Source of the DNA: a virus
Virus record (IMG/VR): IMGVR_UViG_3300029267_002300
Location: 1-27,576 of that record
Length of the DNA: 27,576 bases
Strand: one strand, 5' to 3'
Part shown: positions 1 to 6,985 of the stretch, piece after piece
Numbering within the stretch: position 1 is the stretch's first letter
Layout: each line of letters opens with the position of its first letter
The notes under the pieces: generated by a model
What the model was told of the DNA's origin: nothing
Database searches by the model: none
Seen by the model: only the letters and a program-made list of their open reading frames with translations
Position numbers and translations under genes: made by a program

Positions 1-228
1 ACGCCAATCTCCGCGCCAATCTCGACGCCAATCTCCGCGCCAATCTCTACGCCAATCTCGACGCCAATCTCGGTGACAATCTCGGCGCCAATCTCCGCGC
101 CAATCTCCGCGACAATCTCGGCGACAATCTCGACGCCAATCTCGGTGACAATCTCGGCGCCAATCTCCGCGCCAATCTCTACGCCAATCTCGGCGACAAT
201 CTCCGCGCCAATCTCGACGCCAATCTCT
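1..228 (+). repeat. 12-bp tandem repeat array, 19 units, coding
   Basis: Nineteen consecutive 12-bp units follow the pattern [a/g][c/t]g[c/a]caatctc[c/g/t], with no length variation. Variation is confined to three or four positions of the unit. In the frame of the DUF6745 gene each unit encodes [A/D]-N-L-[R/D/Y/G]. A higher-order duplication is visible: units 6-9 (61-108) match units 12-15 (133-180) except for the last base, which suggests amplification in 72-bp steps. The array may extend left beyond the window. Confidence 0.97.
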
Positions 229-836
229 ACTATTATTGCGGCCTTTGGTGGAATGCGTGGTGCGGCTTGTATGACGGCGCGGAAATTCTTGGTGTTCCGC
301 GGCACAAGAAACACGACCTATTTGCTGCGTGGAATCACGCTTGCCCTGTGTGGATGTGGAGCGATTCTCAGGTGTTTATTCTGCGCCGCCCGAAGGAAAT
401 CCACTGGAGCGAGACCGGCAGCGGGCTGCACAACGAGACAGGGCCAGCGGTGCTGTATAGCCCACTCTTTGCTCTATGGATGATTGAGGGTGTCCGTGTT
501 GATGAGCAGATCGTGATGAGACCCGAGACACAAACGGTTGCGCAGATCGAGAGTGAGCCAAATATGGAGGTGCAGCGGATCCGCATTGAACGATTCGGCT
601 GGCCTCGTTACCTGTCGGCATCTGGTGCGACCGTGGTTGATTCGTCTCGCAACGATATTGACGGGACCAGGGAGGCCCTCATGCAGACCAAGAACGGCCA
701 GCGACGACTGGTATGCTCATGCCCGTCAACGGCAAAAATGTTCGCGATGCACGTGCCTCGCGAAATCCAAACGTGCGAGCAGGCCCAATTGTGGCTTGCT
801 GGAAGCCGCAATGTCCGAGTAATAGGAGCTTCGTGA
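3..836 (+). CDS. DUF6745 family protein, 5' truncated by the window edge
   Basis: The frame is open from base 3, so the gene starts before the window. About the first 75 residues are a tetrapeptide repeat of the form [A/D]-N-L-x. A C-terminal globular part follows: an aromatic stretch (YYYCGLWWNAWCGLYDGAE), the motif IHWSETGSGLHNETGPAV, then LWMIEGVRVDEQIV and the late segment ERFGWPRYLSASGATVV. From memory these match the signature of DUF6745 proteins, whose function is unknown and which often carry NL-rich repeats ahead of an 'LHxETGPA' core. An internal ATG at 267 exists, but choosing it would discard the in-frame repeat and the aromatic segment. The stop is one base before the next gene, its usual small companion, so the two are probably translated together. 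The family call is recognition, not a search result. The first residues are missing. Confidence 0.8.
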   Translation, partial: ANLRANLDANLRANLYANLDANLGDNLGANLRANLRDNLGDNLDANLGDNLGANLRANLYANLGDNLRANLDANLYYYCGLWWNAWCGLYDGAEILGVPRHKKHDLFAAWNHACPVWMWSDSQVFILRRPKEIHWSETGSGLHNETGPAVLYSPLFALWMIEGVRVDEQIVMRPETQTVAQIESEPNMEVQRIRIERFGWPRYLSASGATVVDSSRNDIDGTREALMQTKNGQRRLVCSCPSTAKMFAMHVPREIQTCEQAQLWLAGSRNVRVIGAS

Positions 837-837
837 A

Positions 838-1257
838 ATGAACGCGATCAAGACCGAGATTCGTGCTATCCGCGACACTGCCGAGGTAATCCGCAACGAT
901 GCCGAGCAGCGATTTCCCGAGGCGGCGACGCCTGGGGACTGCTGGCGACAAGGCGATGTGTACATCACACTGCTTGGCGAGTTGCCCAACGCTGTGGAGC
1001 TAGTGGCGGAGCCAGCACTACAGCTTGTGCCGGGCACCACGCAGGGCAGTCGCCATTGCCTCGACTCCCTGGTGGGTGTGGTTGTCCATCGCGTCAGCGA
1101 TGCCGGCCCGCTCGATGGGCCGGTGATTGAGTGCAAGTGTGAGAGAACCGTCACGCACCCCGAACACGGCGACGTCGTGTTGCCGCCCGGCATTTACGGG
1201 ATTCACTACCAACGTGACTTAGACGCTGAGGAACGTGAACACCGGGTGCTTGACTGA
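838..1257 (+). CDS. small conserved companion of DUF6745 genes
   Basis: This is a 139-residue protein of unknown function. It starts at the ATG one base after the DUF6745 stop, with AGGAG about 9 bases upstream. The residues CWRQGDVYITLLGELP near 40-53 and the C-terminal pattern HPEHGDVVLPPGIYGIHYQRD, followed by an acidic end closing in RVLD, match a recurrent template: an RQGDV start, then H-x-EHG, LPxGxY and QR-[D/E]. I recall that template as the gene next to DUF6745 in many actinobacterial, cyanobacterial and planctomycete genomes. No signal peptide or membrane segment is seen. It likely works with the DUF6745 product, but no activity can be assigned. Confidence 0.75.
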   Translation: MNAIKTEIRAIRDTAEVIRNDAEQRFPEAATPGDCWRQGDVYITLLGELPNAVELVAEPALQLVPGTTQGSRHCLDSLVGVVVHRVSDAGPLDGPVIECKCERTVTHPEHGDVVLPPGIYGIHYQRDLDAEEREHRVLD

Positions 1258-1272
1258 CGTGAGACATCCCGC

Positions 1273-1300
1273 TTGACATCCCCCGCTCGGGGTGGATAAT
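1273..1300 (+). promoter_or_regulatory. strong sigma70-type promoter for the 1306 RNA
   Basis: TTGACA at 1273-1278 and GATAAT at 1295-1300 are separated by 16 bp: a perfect -35 and five of six bases at -10. The spacer contains the palindrome-like CCCCCGCTCGGGG, which could be an operator. Transcription would begin about 1306-1308, exactly where the 5' strand of the predicted RNA stem begins. Confidence 0.75.
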
Positions 1301-1305
1301 GCGGT

Positions 1306-1406
1306 TGGACAAAGGAGGAACAATGCTCGATACAGCCCCCGATCCCGGTGAGTTCCGGCGCATTCTTGCGCCGCTCCTTTGTCCACCCCGGGTGAGGGGG
1401 TTTTTT
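1306..1406 (+). ncRNA. predicted ~100-nt structured RNA, three-way junction plus terminator
   Basis: P1 pairs 1306-1317 (TGGACAAAGGAG) with 1374-1385 (CTCCTTTGTCCA), 12 bp with no mismatch. P2 pairs 1318-1321 with 1352-1355 (4 bp). P3 pairs 1356-1362 (CGGCGCA) with 1367-1373 (TGCGCCG) around a TTCT loop. The three helices abut with no unpaired junction base, and the terminator begins one base after P1 closes. The predicted transcription start and terminator coincide with the two ends of the structure, which supports a discrete small RNA. A 30-codon reading frame (ATG at 1323, TGA at 1413-1415) with an excellent AAAGGAGG ribosome site overlaps it, so a leader peptide whose ribosome site is locked in P1 is the main alternative. 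I do not recognise it as a named RNA family. Confidence 0.55.
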
Positions 1407-1415
1407 CTGGACTGA
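1323..1415 (+). CDS. possible 30-residue leader peptide
   Basis: ATG at 1323 is preceded by AAAGGAGG with a 4-base gap, about as good a ribosome site as exists in the window. The product would be 30 residues, with an Arg/Leu-rich second half (FRRILAPLLCPP), ending just before the replication gene at 1420. The ribosome site lies inside the 12-bp P1 stem of the predicted RNA, and the frame runs through the terminator, so coding and structure compete. It may equally be an accidental frame inside a non-coding RNA. Confidence 0.35.
   Translation: MLDTAPDPGEFRRILAPLLCPPRVRGFFLD
1385..1406 (+). terminator. intrinsic terminator of the 1306 RNA
   Basis: ACCCC (1385-1389) can pair with GGGGT (1397-1401), followed by a run of six T at 1401-1406. 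The stem is short but all GC apart from the closing pair. It follows directly on the P1 stem and precedes the replication gene start at 1420, so it would either end a small RNA or attenuate transcription into the replication genes. Confidence 0.55.
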
Positions 1416-1419
1416 GCCC

Positions 1420-2298
1420 ATGGCCAAGAACCCAGCTTTCCTCTTTTACGCCTCCGATTGGCTCGGCTCAAACCGAAGGGCCATGATGACGCTTGAGCAG
1501 CAAGGGGCCTACATCAATCTTCTGGCACGCCAATGGAGCGATGAGACTTGCTCTCTGCCTGATGACGACGAGGCCCTTGCTGGGCTCTCTGGGATGGGTG
1601 AAGGGTGGTTGAAGGGTGGTTGCCGCTTGGTACGCGAATGCTTCCCTAAGCACCCTTCCCTTTCTGGCCGGATTGCGAACCCAAAACTGCTTGAATTACG
1701 CGCCGAAAGGGATGAATGGATACGGAAAAGCAGTCTTGGGGGGCGGAAATCCGCCCGGACACGACGCGCAAAGTCTCAAGCATCAAAGACTTACGATGGT
1801 ACTAAGGGTGGTACTAAGGGTGGTACTAAGGGTGGTGCAACCACCGTGGGTACCAATGGGGCAACCAAAGGGCAACCAAAGGGCAACACTCCATCTCCAT
1901 CTCCATCTCCATATAGAACCCCTATAAGTCCCCTAAAAGGGACGGACACGACCACTCCAAGAACAAGAACAGGTAAACCGAAATCAAGCGTGGAGTACAG
2001 CGCACAGTTCGAAGAGTTCTGGGAGGTCTACCCGCCCCTCCGTAAGACCAAAAAGCGCAAGGCGTGGGAAAGTTGGCAGAAGGCGGTCAAGCGGGCTGTG
2101 CCCTCCGTGATTCTCCATGCGGCCCGGGAGTTTGCCGCATCCCCCAAGGGGCAGGGTAAGTTCTGCCCCGGCCCCGCCGTCTGGTTGAACGGCGACTGCT
2201 GGGAGGATGCCTTGGAATCTTGGCAGTCCTCCGGCGAAGACGACTACGGCCCCCGCAATCCCCACGAAGATGTCGACGAGCCCATGAAGGAGTATTAG
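1420..2298 (+). CDS. DUF1376-type phage replication initiator / helicase-loader-like protein
   Basis: This 292-residue protein has an N-terminal DUF1376 (YdaU-like) domain at about residues 1-95, with the hallmark PAFLFYASDWLGSNRRAMM, then GAYINLLARQWSD and LPDD. A low-complexity linker at about 115-185 is rich in Thr-Lys-Gly-Gly, Gln-Pro-Lys and Ser-Pro. The C-terminal segment (about 195-270; FEEFWEVYPPLRKTKK, then CPGPAVWLNGDCWED) is the pattern seen in phage replisome organisers. Proteins of this layout usually sit beside a replicative helicase and are thought to recruit it to the origin. Here the DnaB gene starts two bases after the stop, with its ribosome site inside this gene's 3' end, so coupling is likely. 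The linker DNA is made of short tandem repeats. Confidence 0.8.
   Translation: MAKNPAFLFYASDWLGSNRRAMMTLEQQGAYINLLARQWSDETCSLPDDDEALAGLSGMGEGWLKGGCRLVRECFPKHPSLSGRIANPKLLELRAERDEWIRKSSLGGRKSARTRRAKSQASKTYDGTKGGTKGGTKGGATTVGTNGATKGQPKGNTPSPSPSPYRTPISPLKGTDTTTPRTRTGKPKSSVEYSAQFEEFWEVYPPLRKTKKRKAWESWQKAVKRAVPSVILHAAREFAASPKGQGKFCPGPAVWLNGDCWEDALESWQSSGEDDYGPRNPHEDVDEPMKEY
1798..1912 (+). repeat. three adjacent short tandem repeats in the initiator linker
   Basis: Three copies of GGTACTAAGGGT (12 bp) occupy 1798-1833. Two and a half copies of GGCAACCAAAG (11 bp) occupy 1860-1887. Four copies of CTCCAT occupy 1889-1912. The 11-bp unit is not a multiple of three, so its copies are read in different frames, showing that expansion happened at DNA level. 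Confidence 0.95.
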
Positions 2299-2299
2299 G

Positions 2300-4867
2300 T
2301 TGGCCCCTCCATCATCGCAGTCGGAAATACTGGACCGGCTTCCCCCGCAAAATCTCGACGCCGAGATGGGCGTCCTGGGAAGCGTCCTCCTCGATCCCGG
2401 GCTGTTCGACGAGGTCTCGCCGCTTCTGGTCACCGACGACTTCTACGGCGAGGCGAACCGTAAGCTCTTTGCCCACATCTCGCGGATGCACGGCGAGGGG
2501 GGCCGAATCGATCTAACATTGCTGGTCGAACGGCTGAGAAGGGATGGCGACTACGAGGCCGTTGGTGGGGCGGCCTATCTGACCGAGGTAATGCACGCGG
2601 TGCCGGTCGCGGCCCATGCAGTGCACTATGCGAAGTTGGTGGTCGACAAGTCGCATCGCCGGGCCATCATTCATGGTAGTACGGAGATGCTACGGGCGGC
2701 TTGGGACGAGGGCGAATCGGTCGAGTCGATTGTCGGCCGGTGTGAGCAGGTGCTTCAAGGCGTAAGTACGGGGGAGTACGAGGGGGAGCCGGTCGAGTTC
2801 AACGATGCTTTGCTGGAGGCGACCATGGCCATTGATAGAATCGCGGCCAGAAAGGGAACCGCCGGCGTGATGACCGGCCTTGAGAATTTCGACCTGGCCG
2901 TTGGTGGTCTCTTCCCCGGGGAGTTGATCATCTTGGCGGCGCGGCCCAGTATCGGTAAGACCGCGCTCGCGCTTCAGATCGCCGCGCACATGGGCCTGTA
3001 CCGTGGCGTTTACTTCGCTTCGCTGGAGATGTCGAGCACGCAACTCGCGTCTCGCGTTCTGTGCGCGCATTCCGGCGTTGCCATGGCCCGAGTGCGGGCT
3101 GTCGACCTTGGCCCCGATGACTTCGCGCTCTTAGCGGCGGCGGGCGTCGACCTACACGGGTTGAACATCCTTTTGCATGACCGAGCAGGGCTGACGGTCC
3201 AGGATATCCGCCGGGCGTGTCGCCGGCTGGCCGCGAAGGGTGACCTGGCCTTGATCGTGGTGGATTATCTCCAGCGAGTAACCCCCGACGACCGCGGCGC
3301 GCCGCGACATTTACAGGTGGGGAAAATCACCTGGGACCTAAAGGCATTAGCGTTGGAGTTAAACGTGCCCGTGCTCTGTCTCTGTCAATTGAGCCGGGTG
3401 GCTGATGAGCGAGACAAGAAAACGGGTCTGGTAGTTGAGCCGCGACTGGGGATGCTGAAGGAATGCCTTGCGGTTGATAGTACATTGCTCTTTACGCAGG
3501 CTGGTGTTCGAGGTAATATGGCTTCGCCCATGTCTCTGTATACCTGGAACAATAAGGAGCTAACTGTGGCTGAAACCGAAAACATAACGAAGCGACGAAG
3601 CCCGACTATTATGGTTCGTCTTAGAAGTGGCCGGTATTTGCAGTGCACGAAAAAACACCGGGTGATGACTGATCGTGGCTGGGTAGAGGCGTCGAAGTTG
3701 ACGATCGAGCATGCCGTAGCTTGTGTTCACGTTCTGGCCCCGCCAAGGAACGCAATATTGGTTCCGCATGCTCGATGGATGGGATGGATGCTTGGCAACG
3801 GGCACATACAGGGTTTCGGCTCTCCCGGTTTTATTTGCGGCGACAGGGCCCTGGCGGCGGCGTTTGTGCAGGCGACCGAAGATCTGTTTAACCTGACCCC
3901 GCGCCCGCTCAAGCACTGGAGTGGGAATGTGTTTCAATACGGTATCACCCGGGGTTATCACACGTCGAAGCCGAATCCTTGCAAAAGCTGGTTGAAAGCT
4001 CACGATATGTGGGGAAACAAGGCAGCATGCAAAGTGATTCCCGATTGGTTTTTGGCGAAGGCCGACAACGCGAGTATTGCCGAAATAGTAGCGGGGATGG
4101 TTGACACTGATGGATCGATTCCTCAGATGCGAACCCGCCGGCGATGTGTTCAGTACACAACGACGAGCAGAACGATGGCATATCAGTTTCTCTGGTGTCT
4201 TTCACGTTTGGGGGTCTATGGCCGGATCGACGGCGGTTATACGTCGACCAAGGCCACCACTCCCCTCTACAAAATTTGTATCGATGACGGGGTGGAAGTT
4301 CAAAAGTTTCGTGACGTCGTCACTTTGACTGGCCGCAAGGGGCGGCGGCTAGAGGCGGCACACTTGGCCACCACGGGTTCCAATCACGGAAATCGATTGG
4401 GGGCATGGGTCGGTGCGGAATTAGTTGCTCACGCGAAGGCTCAAGGCATATCGTCGGCACGATTGGGGTACCGGGATCAAGGGAAACGAATCGGCCGCGA
4501 CAATTTAGGGAGACTGCTAGGCACGCTGGAAAAAGAGCACCCGCGCCTTCGCGCTCTTACGAATCCCGCCATTTACTGGGACAGGTTGCGCGACATAAAG
4601 CCAGCGGGCACCGCGCAGGTTTTTGACCGGTCGGTTCCCCGGACGCACAACTTTGTTGCAAACGGGATCATCGTCCATAATTCGGGCGACATAGAACAGG
4701 ACGCCGATATGGTGTTGCTCCTGCACCGGCAGAACCGGGCACTGGAAGCCTTGGCGATTCTCGCCAAGAACCGCCAAGGGGAGCAGGGCCGATTCAGATG
4801 GGAGTGGGACGGGGAGCGGATGCGATTCTCCGTGAACGGCGGCGGGGCTACTCACGCTGGGTTCTAG
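2300..4867 (+). CDS. dnaB: DnaB-like replicative helicase with an intein
   Basis: The precursor has 855 residues; removing the intein leaves 449, a normal DnaB length. The start is TTG, with AAGGAG 7 bases upstream. The N-terminal DnaB domain (about 13-115) begins LPPQNLDAEMGVLGS. The RecA-like ATPase domain has a Walker A motif at 213-222 (AARPSIGKTA), LEMS near 247, a Walker B-like VVDYLQ near 322, and CQLSR. The sequence MLKE (385-388) joins SGDIEQDADMV (795 on), which is the conserved '(L)RESGxIEQDAD' site of DnaB. The product should form a hexamer that unwinds the phage replication fork, loaded by the adjacent DUF1376 protein. The mature helicase requires splicing. No frameshift is seen. 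Confidence 0.93.
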   Translation: MAPPSSQSEILDRLPPQNLDAEMGVLGSVLLDPGLFDEVSPLLVTDDFYGEANRKLFAHISRMHGEGGRIDLTLLVERLRRDGDYEAVGGAAYLTEVMHAVPVAAHAVHYAKLVVDKSHRRAIIHGSTEMLRAAWDEGESVESIVGRCEQVLQGVSTGEYEGEPVEFNDALLEATMAIDRIAARKGTAGVMTGLENFDLAVGGLFPGELIILAARPSIGKTALALQIAAHMGLYRGVYFASLEMSSTQLASRVLCAHSGVAMARVRAVDLGPDDFALLAAAGVDLHGLNILLHDRAGLTVQDIRRACRRLAAKGDLALIVVDYLQRVTPDDRGAPRHLQVGKITWDLKALALELNVPVLCLCQLSRVADERDKKTGLVVEPRLGMLKECLAVDSTLLFTQAGVRGNMASPMSLYTWNNKELTVAETENITKRRSPTIMVRLRSGRYLQCTKKHRVMTDRGWVEASKLTIEHAVACVHVLAPPRNAILVPHARWMGWMLGNGHIQGFGSPGFICGDRALAAAFVQATEDLFNLTPRPLKHWSGNVFQYGITRGYHTSKPNPCKSWLKAHDMWGNKAACKVIPDWFLAKADNASIAEIVAGMVDTDGSIPQMRTRRRCVQYTTTSRTMAYQFLWCLSRLGVYGRIDGGYTSTKATTPLYKICIDDGVEVQKFRDVVTLTGRKGRRLEAAHLATTGSNHGNRLGAWVGAELVAHAKAQGISSARLGYRDQGKRIGRDNLGRLLGTLEKEHPRLRALTNPAIYWDRLRDIKPAGTAQVFDRSVPRTHNFVANGIIVHNSGDIEQDADMVLLLHRQNRALEALAILAKNRQGEQGRFRWEWDGERMRFSVNGGGATHAGF
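3464..4681 (+). mobile_element. intein with LAGLIDADG homing endonuclease in DnaB
   Basis: The intein spans residues 389-794 (406 residues). It begins with Cys389 (CLAVDSTLL), has the block B motif T-K-K-H at 450-453, and ends VPRTHNFVANGIIVHN with His793-Asn794, followed by Ser795 as the +1 nucleophile. All splicing residues are therefore present. It lies between Glu and Ser of the RESG motif, a known intein site in DnaB proteins. Two endonuclease motifs are visible: WMGWMLGNGHI (about 493-503) and AEIVAGMVDTDGSI (about 593-606, Asp602). The first has Asn500 where the family normally has the catalytic Asp, so cleavage may be weakened while splicing stays intact. Confidence 0.92.
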
Positions 4868-4910
4868 CTCTCGGCACTTCATTGGATTCACCTTTCCGGT
4901 CTGGTTGTGG

Positions 4911-5729
4911 TTAGGATCCCGCTCTTTCCGCTCTGTCGAGGATCGTCTTCACGTAGCCGTGCGTCCACTTCGATGTATTGCGCCGGGCAACGCCCCTCTT
5001 CTCCAGTTCACGCGCGGTCTGGCGCAAGCCCATCTTCTTTTCCCGCACAAGGTGGCGAATCAGCCCGATGGTATCCAGTTCCTTCGGGCACATAACCAGC
5101 CGGGCGGGATTGGTCGGGTCCACTTGCATACCGAAGGGCGGCTCCTTCGACATCCGGCGGCCGTTGGCCTGGTGCTGGAGCATCTTGGCTTTGGTACGGG
5201 CCTTGGTAATCTCTCGGTCAAGCTCCGCCTTCCAGAGAATCACAAACCGAATCAGCTTGGCGTTGAGGCTCTTGCCGTTGGCGGCGGCTTCTTGTGGCGA
5301 TGCTGATATCACCTCGACCCCCTTCGCTTCCAGGTTGGCGCGAAAGACCGTGGCCTTGTCCACATCCCGGAACAGCCGATCGTAGTTGCGGACCAGGAAA
5401 ACCATGCCCTTCTTGGCTGCTGCTGCCGCTTCGAGCATCCCGGGCCGTTCCGTCCAGTCATCGCCGCCGGAAAGCGCAAGGTCGGAATACTCACCTACTA
5501 TCGTGTACTCATACTGGGTCGCGTAGTCCCGCAGATCGGCAAGTTGAGTCTCGCACGATTCCGAGTTGGAAATAGTCGTGATGGTGTAGCACTCCGGACA
5601 CTCGCGTTTGATCTCGGATGCCTTGGGGGATTTGACTTTCCAGGGGTGGCCACAGGCGGGGCATTTGATGCCGATGGCGCGGGGGGAAAAGCGGGCGTAG
5701 GCTACGGCTTGTTTTGGTTTGCTTGTCAT
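4911..5729 (-). CDS. serine recombinase (resolvase/integrase) with internal zinc ribbon
   Basis: This 272-residue serine recombinase begins AVAYARFSPR, where Ser15 is the predicted nucleophile. Resolvase motifs continue with SCETQLADLRDYA, GEYSDLALSGGDDWTERPGM and GMVFLVRNYDRLFRD, then the long helix region ELDREITKARTKAKM and a short C-terminal recombinase-type region (about 195-272). Between Ser15 and the SCETQ helix lies an extra ~38 residues with CPAC (23-26) and CPEC (44-47), a four-cysteine zinc ribbon that usual resolvases lack here. It lacks the large C-terminal domains of typical serine integrases. It may integrate the phage, resolve dimers or invert a segment; no attachment site was identified. 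Start: ATG with GGGAGG upstream, overlapping the preceding gene's stop by four bases (ATGA). Confidence 0.85.
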   Translation of the reverse strand: MTSKPKQAVAYARFSPRAIGIKCPACGHPWKVKSPKASEIKRECPECYTITTISNSESCETQLADLRDYATQYEYTIVGEYSDLALSGGDDWTERPGMLEAAAAAKKGMVFLVRNYDRLFRDVDKATVFRANLEAKGVEVISASPQEAAANGKSLNAKLIRFVILWKAELDREITKARTKAKMLQHQANGRRMSKEPPFGMQVDPTNPARLVMCPKELDTIGLIRHLVREKKMGLRQTARELEKRGVARRNTSKWTHGYVKTILDRAERAGS

Positions 5730-5983
5730 AGGGTAGGCCTCCCTAGATAGTTGATGGTTGTTTTTCTGTCGGCCGGTTTAGCTCTCCTGCTCTCCTGTAA
5801 GCTGACAAGTGTGCTGTACCGAGGGGTGCCGCAACGCGGGCATGGGTCTGCGAGGTCCCAGGTAACTGCCGGCGTGTCAATCGCGATGCGGAACCAATAG
5901 ACACAACGCTTGCATGTGCCGGGAGGCAGGAGAGCCCGCATTTCAGTCTTGGATATGTGAGAGTGTTGGCCGTACCAACTCAT
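5726..5983 (-). CDS. small zinc-binding protein upstream of the recombinase
   Basis: This 85-residue protein starts MSWYGQHSHISK. I chose the ATG at 5983 because AGGAG lies 7 bases upstream, although the frame extends further. CKRC near 25 and CPRC near 49 form a likely four-cysteine zinc site. The tail is basic (ESRRAKPADRK). Its stop overlaps the recombinase start (ATGA), so the two are translationally coupled and may act together. No family recognised. Confidence 0.65.
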   Translation of the reverse strand: MSWYGQHSHISKTEMRALLPPGTCKRCVYWFRIAIDTPAVTWDLADPCPRCGTPRYSTLVSLQESRRAKPADRKTTINYLGRPTL

Positions 5984-6035
5984 TACGATTCTCCTGTCTT
6001 GCCGCGTTACGGTGTTAGTCCGAATCTGGCGTCGG

Positions 6036-6374
6036 TTACGAGTAATTGCCTCCGTGGTACGCTCGGTCCGCATCCTCGGGTGGGCGGCCAGATCGGCCGG
6101 TGCGGGTGGTGCGAGGCGCAAAAGCCGTGCCGTCCCGGATTAGTCGCCCCCAGACCCACAACCCACCGCACACCCACGCCCCCACATCGTGAAAGCGGTG
6201 GTTGGGCCGTTGCGCCGCGCCGGCTACGTACAAGTTTCGCTCGGCGGCGCAACTACGGCACCAAGGCCGGCCCTGGAGGCATGTGTAGCAGACAAGGCGG
6301 TTGCATAGTGGACACCGCCGCCGCCGTTCCCCTCGGGCCATGGTGCATCCGCATGATTCGCAGACACGGGGCAT
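6036..6374 (-). CDS. cysteine-rich zinc-finger protein
   Basis: This 112-residue protein has three or four CxxC pairs in its first 50 residues: CESC, CPLC, CYTC and CRSC, with basic residues between them (ARGERRRR). The pattern fits two zinc knuckles or a B-box/RING-like double site. The remainder is Gly/Arg/Trp-rich without a recognised domain. The ATG at 6374 is chosen because GGAGG sits 8 bases upstream; the TTG at 6389 overlaps that ribosome site and is unlikely. It is first of the three leftward genes ending in the recombinase. Function unknown; DNA binding or protein contact is plausible. Confidence 0.6.
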   Translation of the reverse strand: MPRVCESCGCTMARGERRRRCPLCNRLVCYTCLQGRPWCRSCAAERNLYVAGAAQRPNHRFHDVGAWVCGGLWVWGRLIRDGTAFAPRTTRTGRSGRPPEDADRAYHGGNYS

Positions 6375-6422
6375 AGGCTTATCCTCCAAGGTTAAAAAAC
6401 GTGATGGCTTAATCCCAGCCAG

Positions 6423-6455
6423 GCCCGGCGGGAGGAGACAGCCCGCCGGGCTTTT
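6423..6455 (+). terminator. strong hairpin with T-run, rightward
   Basis: GCCCGGCGGG (6423-6432) pairs perfectly with CCCGCCGGGC (6442-6451) around a 9-base loop, followed by TTTT. The U-tract is only on the + strand, yet no + strand gene ends nearby; the last is the DnaB gene 1.5 kb upstream. It may stop read-through from the replication genes after they cross the convergent recombinase cluster. Confidence 0.65.
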
Positions 6456-6709
6456 CGGGTGCGGTGAACCCTAGACTGGGATCGTGTTGTGAATTTCCTT
6501 AGATAGCGTGTACGTCTCCTTCGCCAAACTGGCTTACTGATAGCCGGCGGCAATATGGCGGGCCGATTTCGGCCGGGGCGGTGTGTACGGGGTACGCGCT
6601 GGCTCCCAACAAGTCAGCGCGCCCCCGGTAGCCGTCCGCGAGTGGTTAGACGGCTCGGGTTGGTTGGGTCTCCGTGTACGGGGTTGTGGTCGCGAACCGG
6701 CGGATAATC

Positions 6710-6805
6710 TCATATGCAAGCCGGGTGGCTTCTCGGTTCGGTTCGTAAACGGTCCAGGGCGGGAAGCGTGCTTTCGATGTCGTGGACTAGGTCAAGGGCA
6801 ATCAT
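6710..6805 (-). pseudogene. possible remnant of a small leftward gene
   Basis: The ATG at 6805 has AGGTGG a few bases upstream and reads MIALDLVHDIESTLPALD before a TGA after 31 codons. One base out of frame, the same strand reads VYEPNREATRLAYEIIRRF and stays open to about 6650. Both halves look like ordinary phage protein sequence, which suggests a frameshifted small gene. Evidence is by eye only and no family is recognised. Confidence 0.25.
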
Positions 6806-6913
6806 GGGGCCACCTGTACTAGGTAAAGGTTCCAGAGTCCCGGCTGACCCGCCAGTGGGGTTACTCACTGACGGGCTTGACCGGGGACCTACTCCCGGCG
6901 CCGGGAATTTCTC

Positions 6914-6941
6914 TTGACTTGTGTCGTGTTCCAGCCATACT
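6914..6941 (+). promoter_or_regulatory. promoter-like site, rightward
   Basis: TTGACT at 6914-6919 and CATACT at 6936-6941 lie 16 bp apart. The hexamer context CTTGACTTG resembles the other promoter candidates in this window. It would transcribe the weak + strand frame at 6986 and run antisense to the vWA operon. Confidence 0.35.
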
Positions 6942-6985
6942 AGACGGTTAGAGTTGACCTACACTCTTGAATTCAGGGTTACGTC

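Noticed and set aside
1-228. Possible CRISPR array
   Set aside because: Units are 12 bp, contiguous and without spacers; they are coding repeats.
73-483. Alternative frame through the 12-bp array encoding a T-I-S-A-P-I-S repeat
   Set aside because: The other frame continues into a recognisable DUF6745 core; this one continues into unrelated sequence and stops early.
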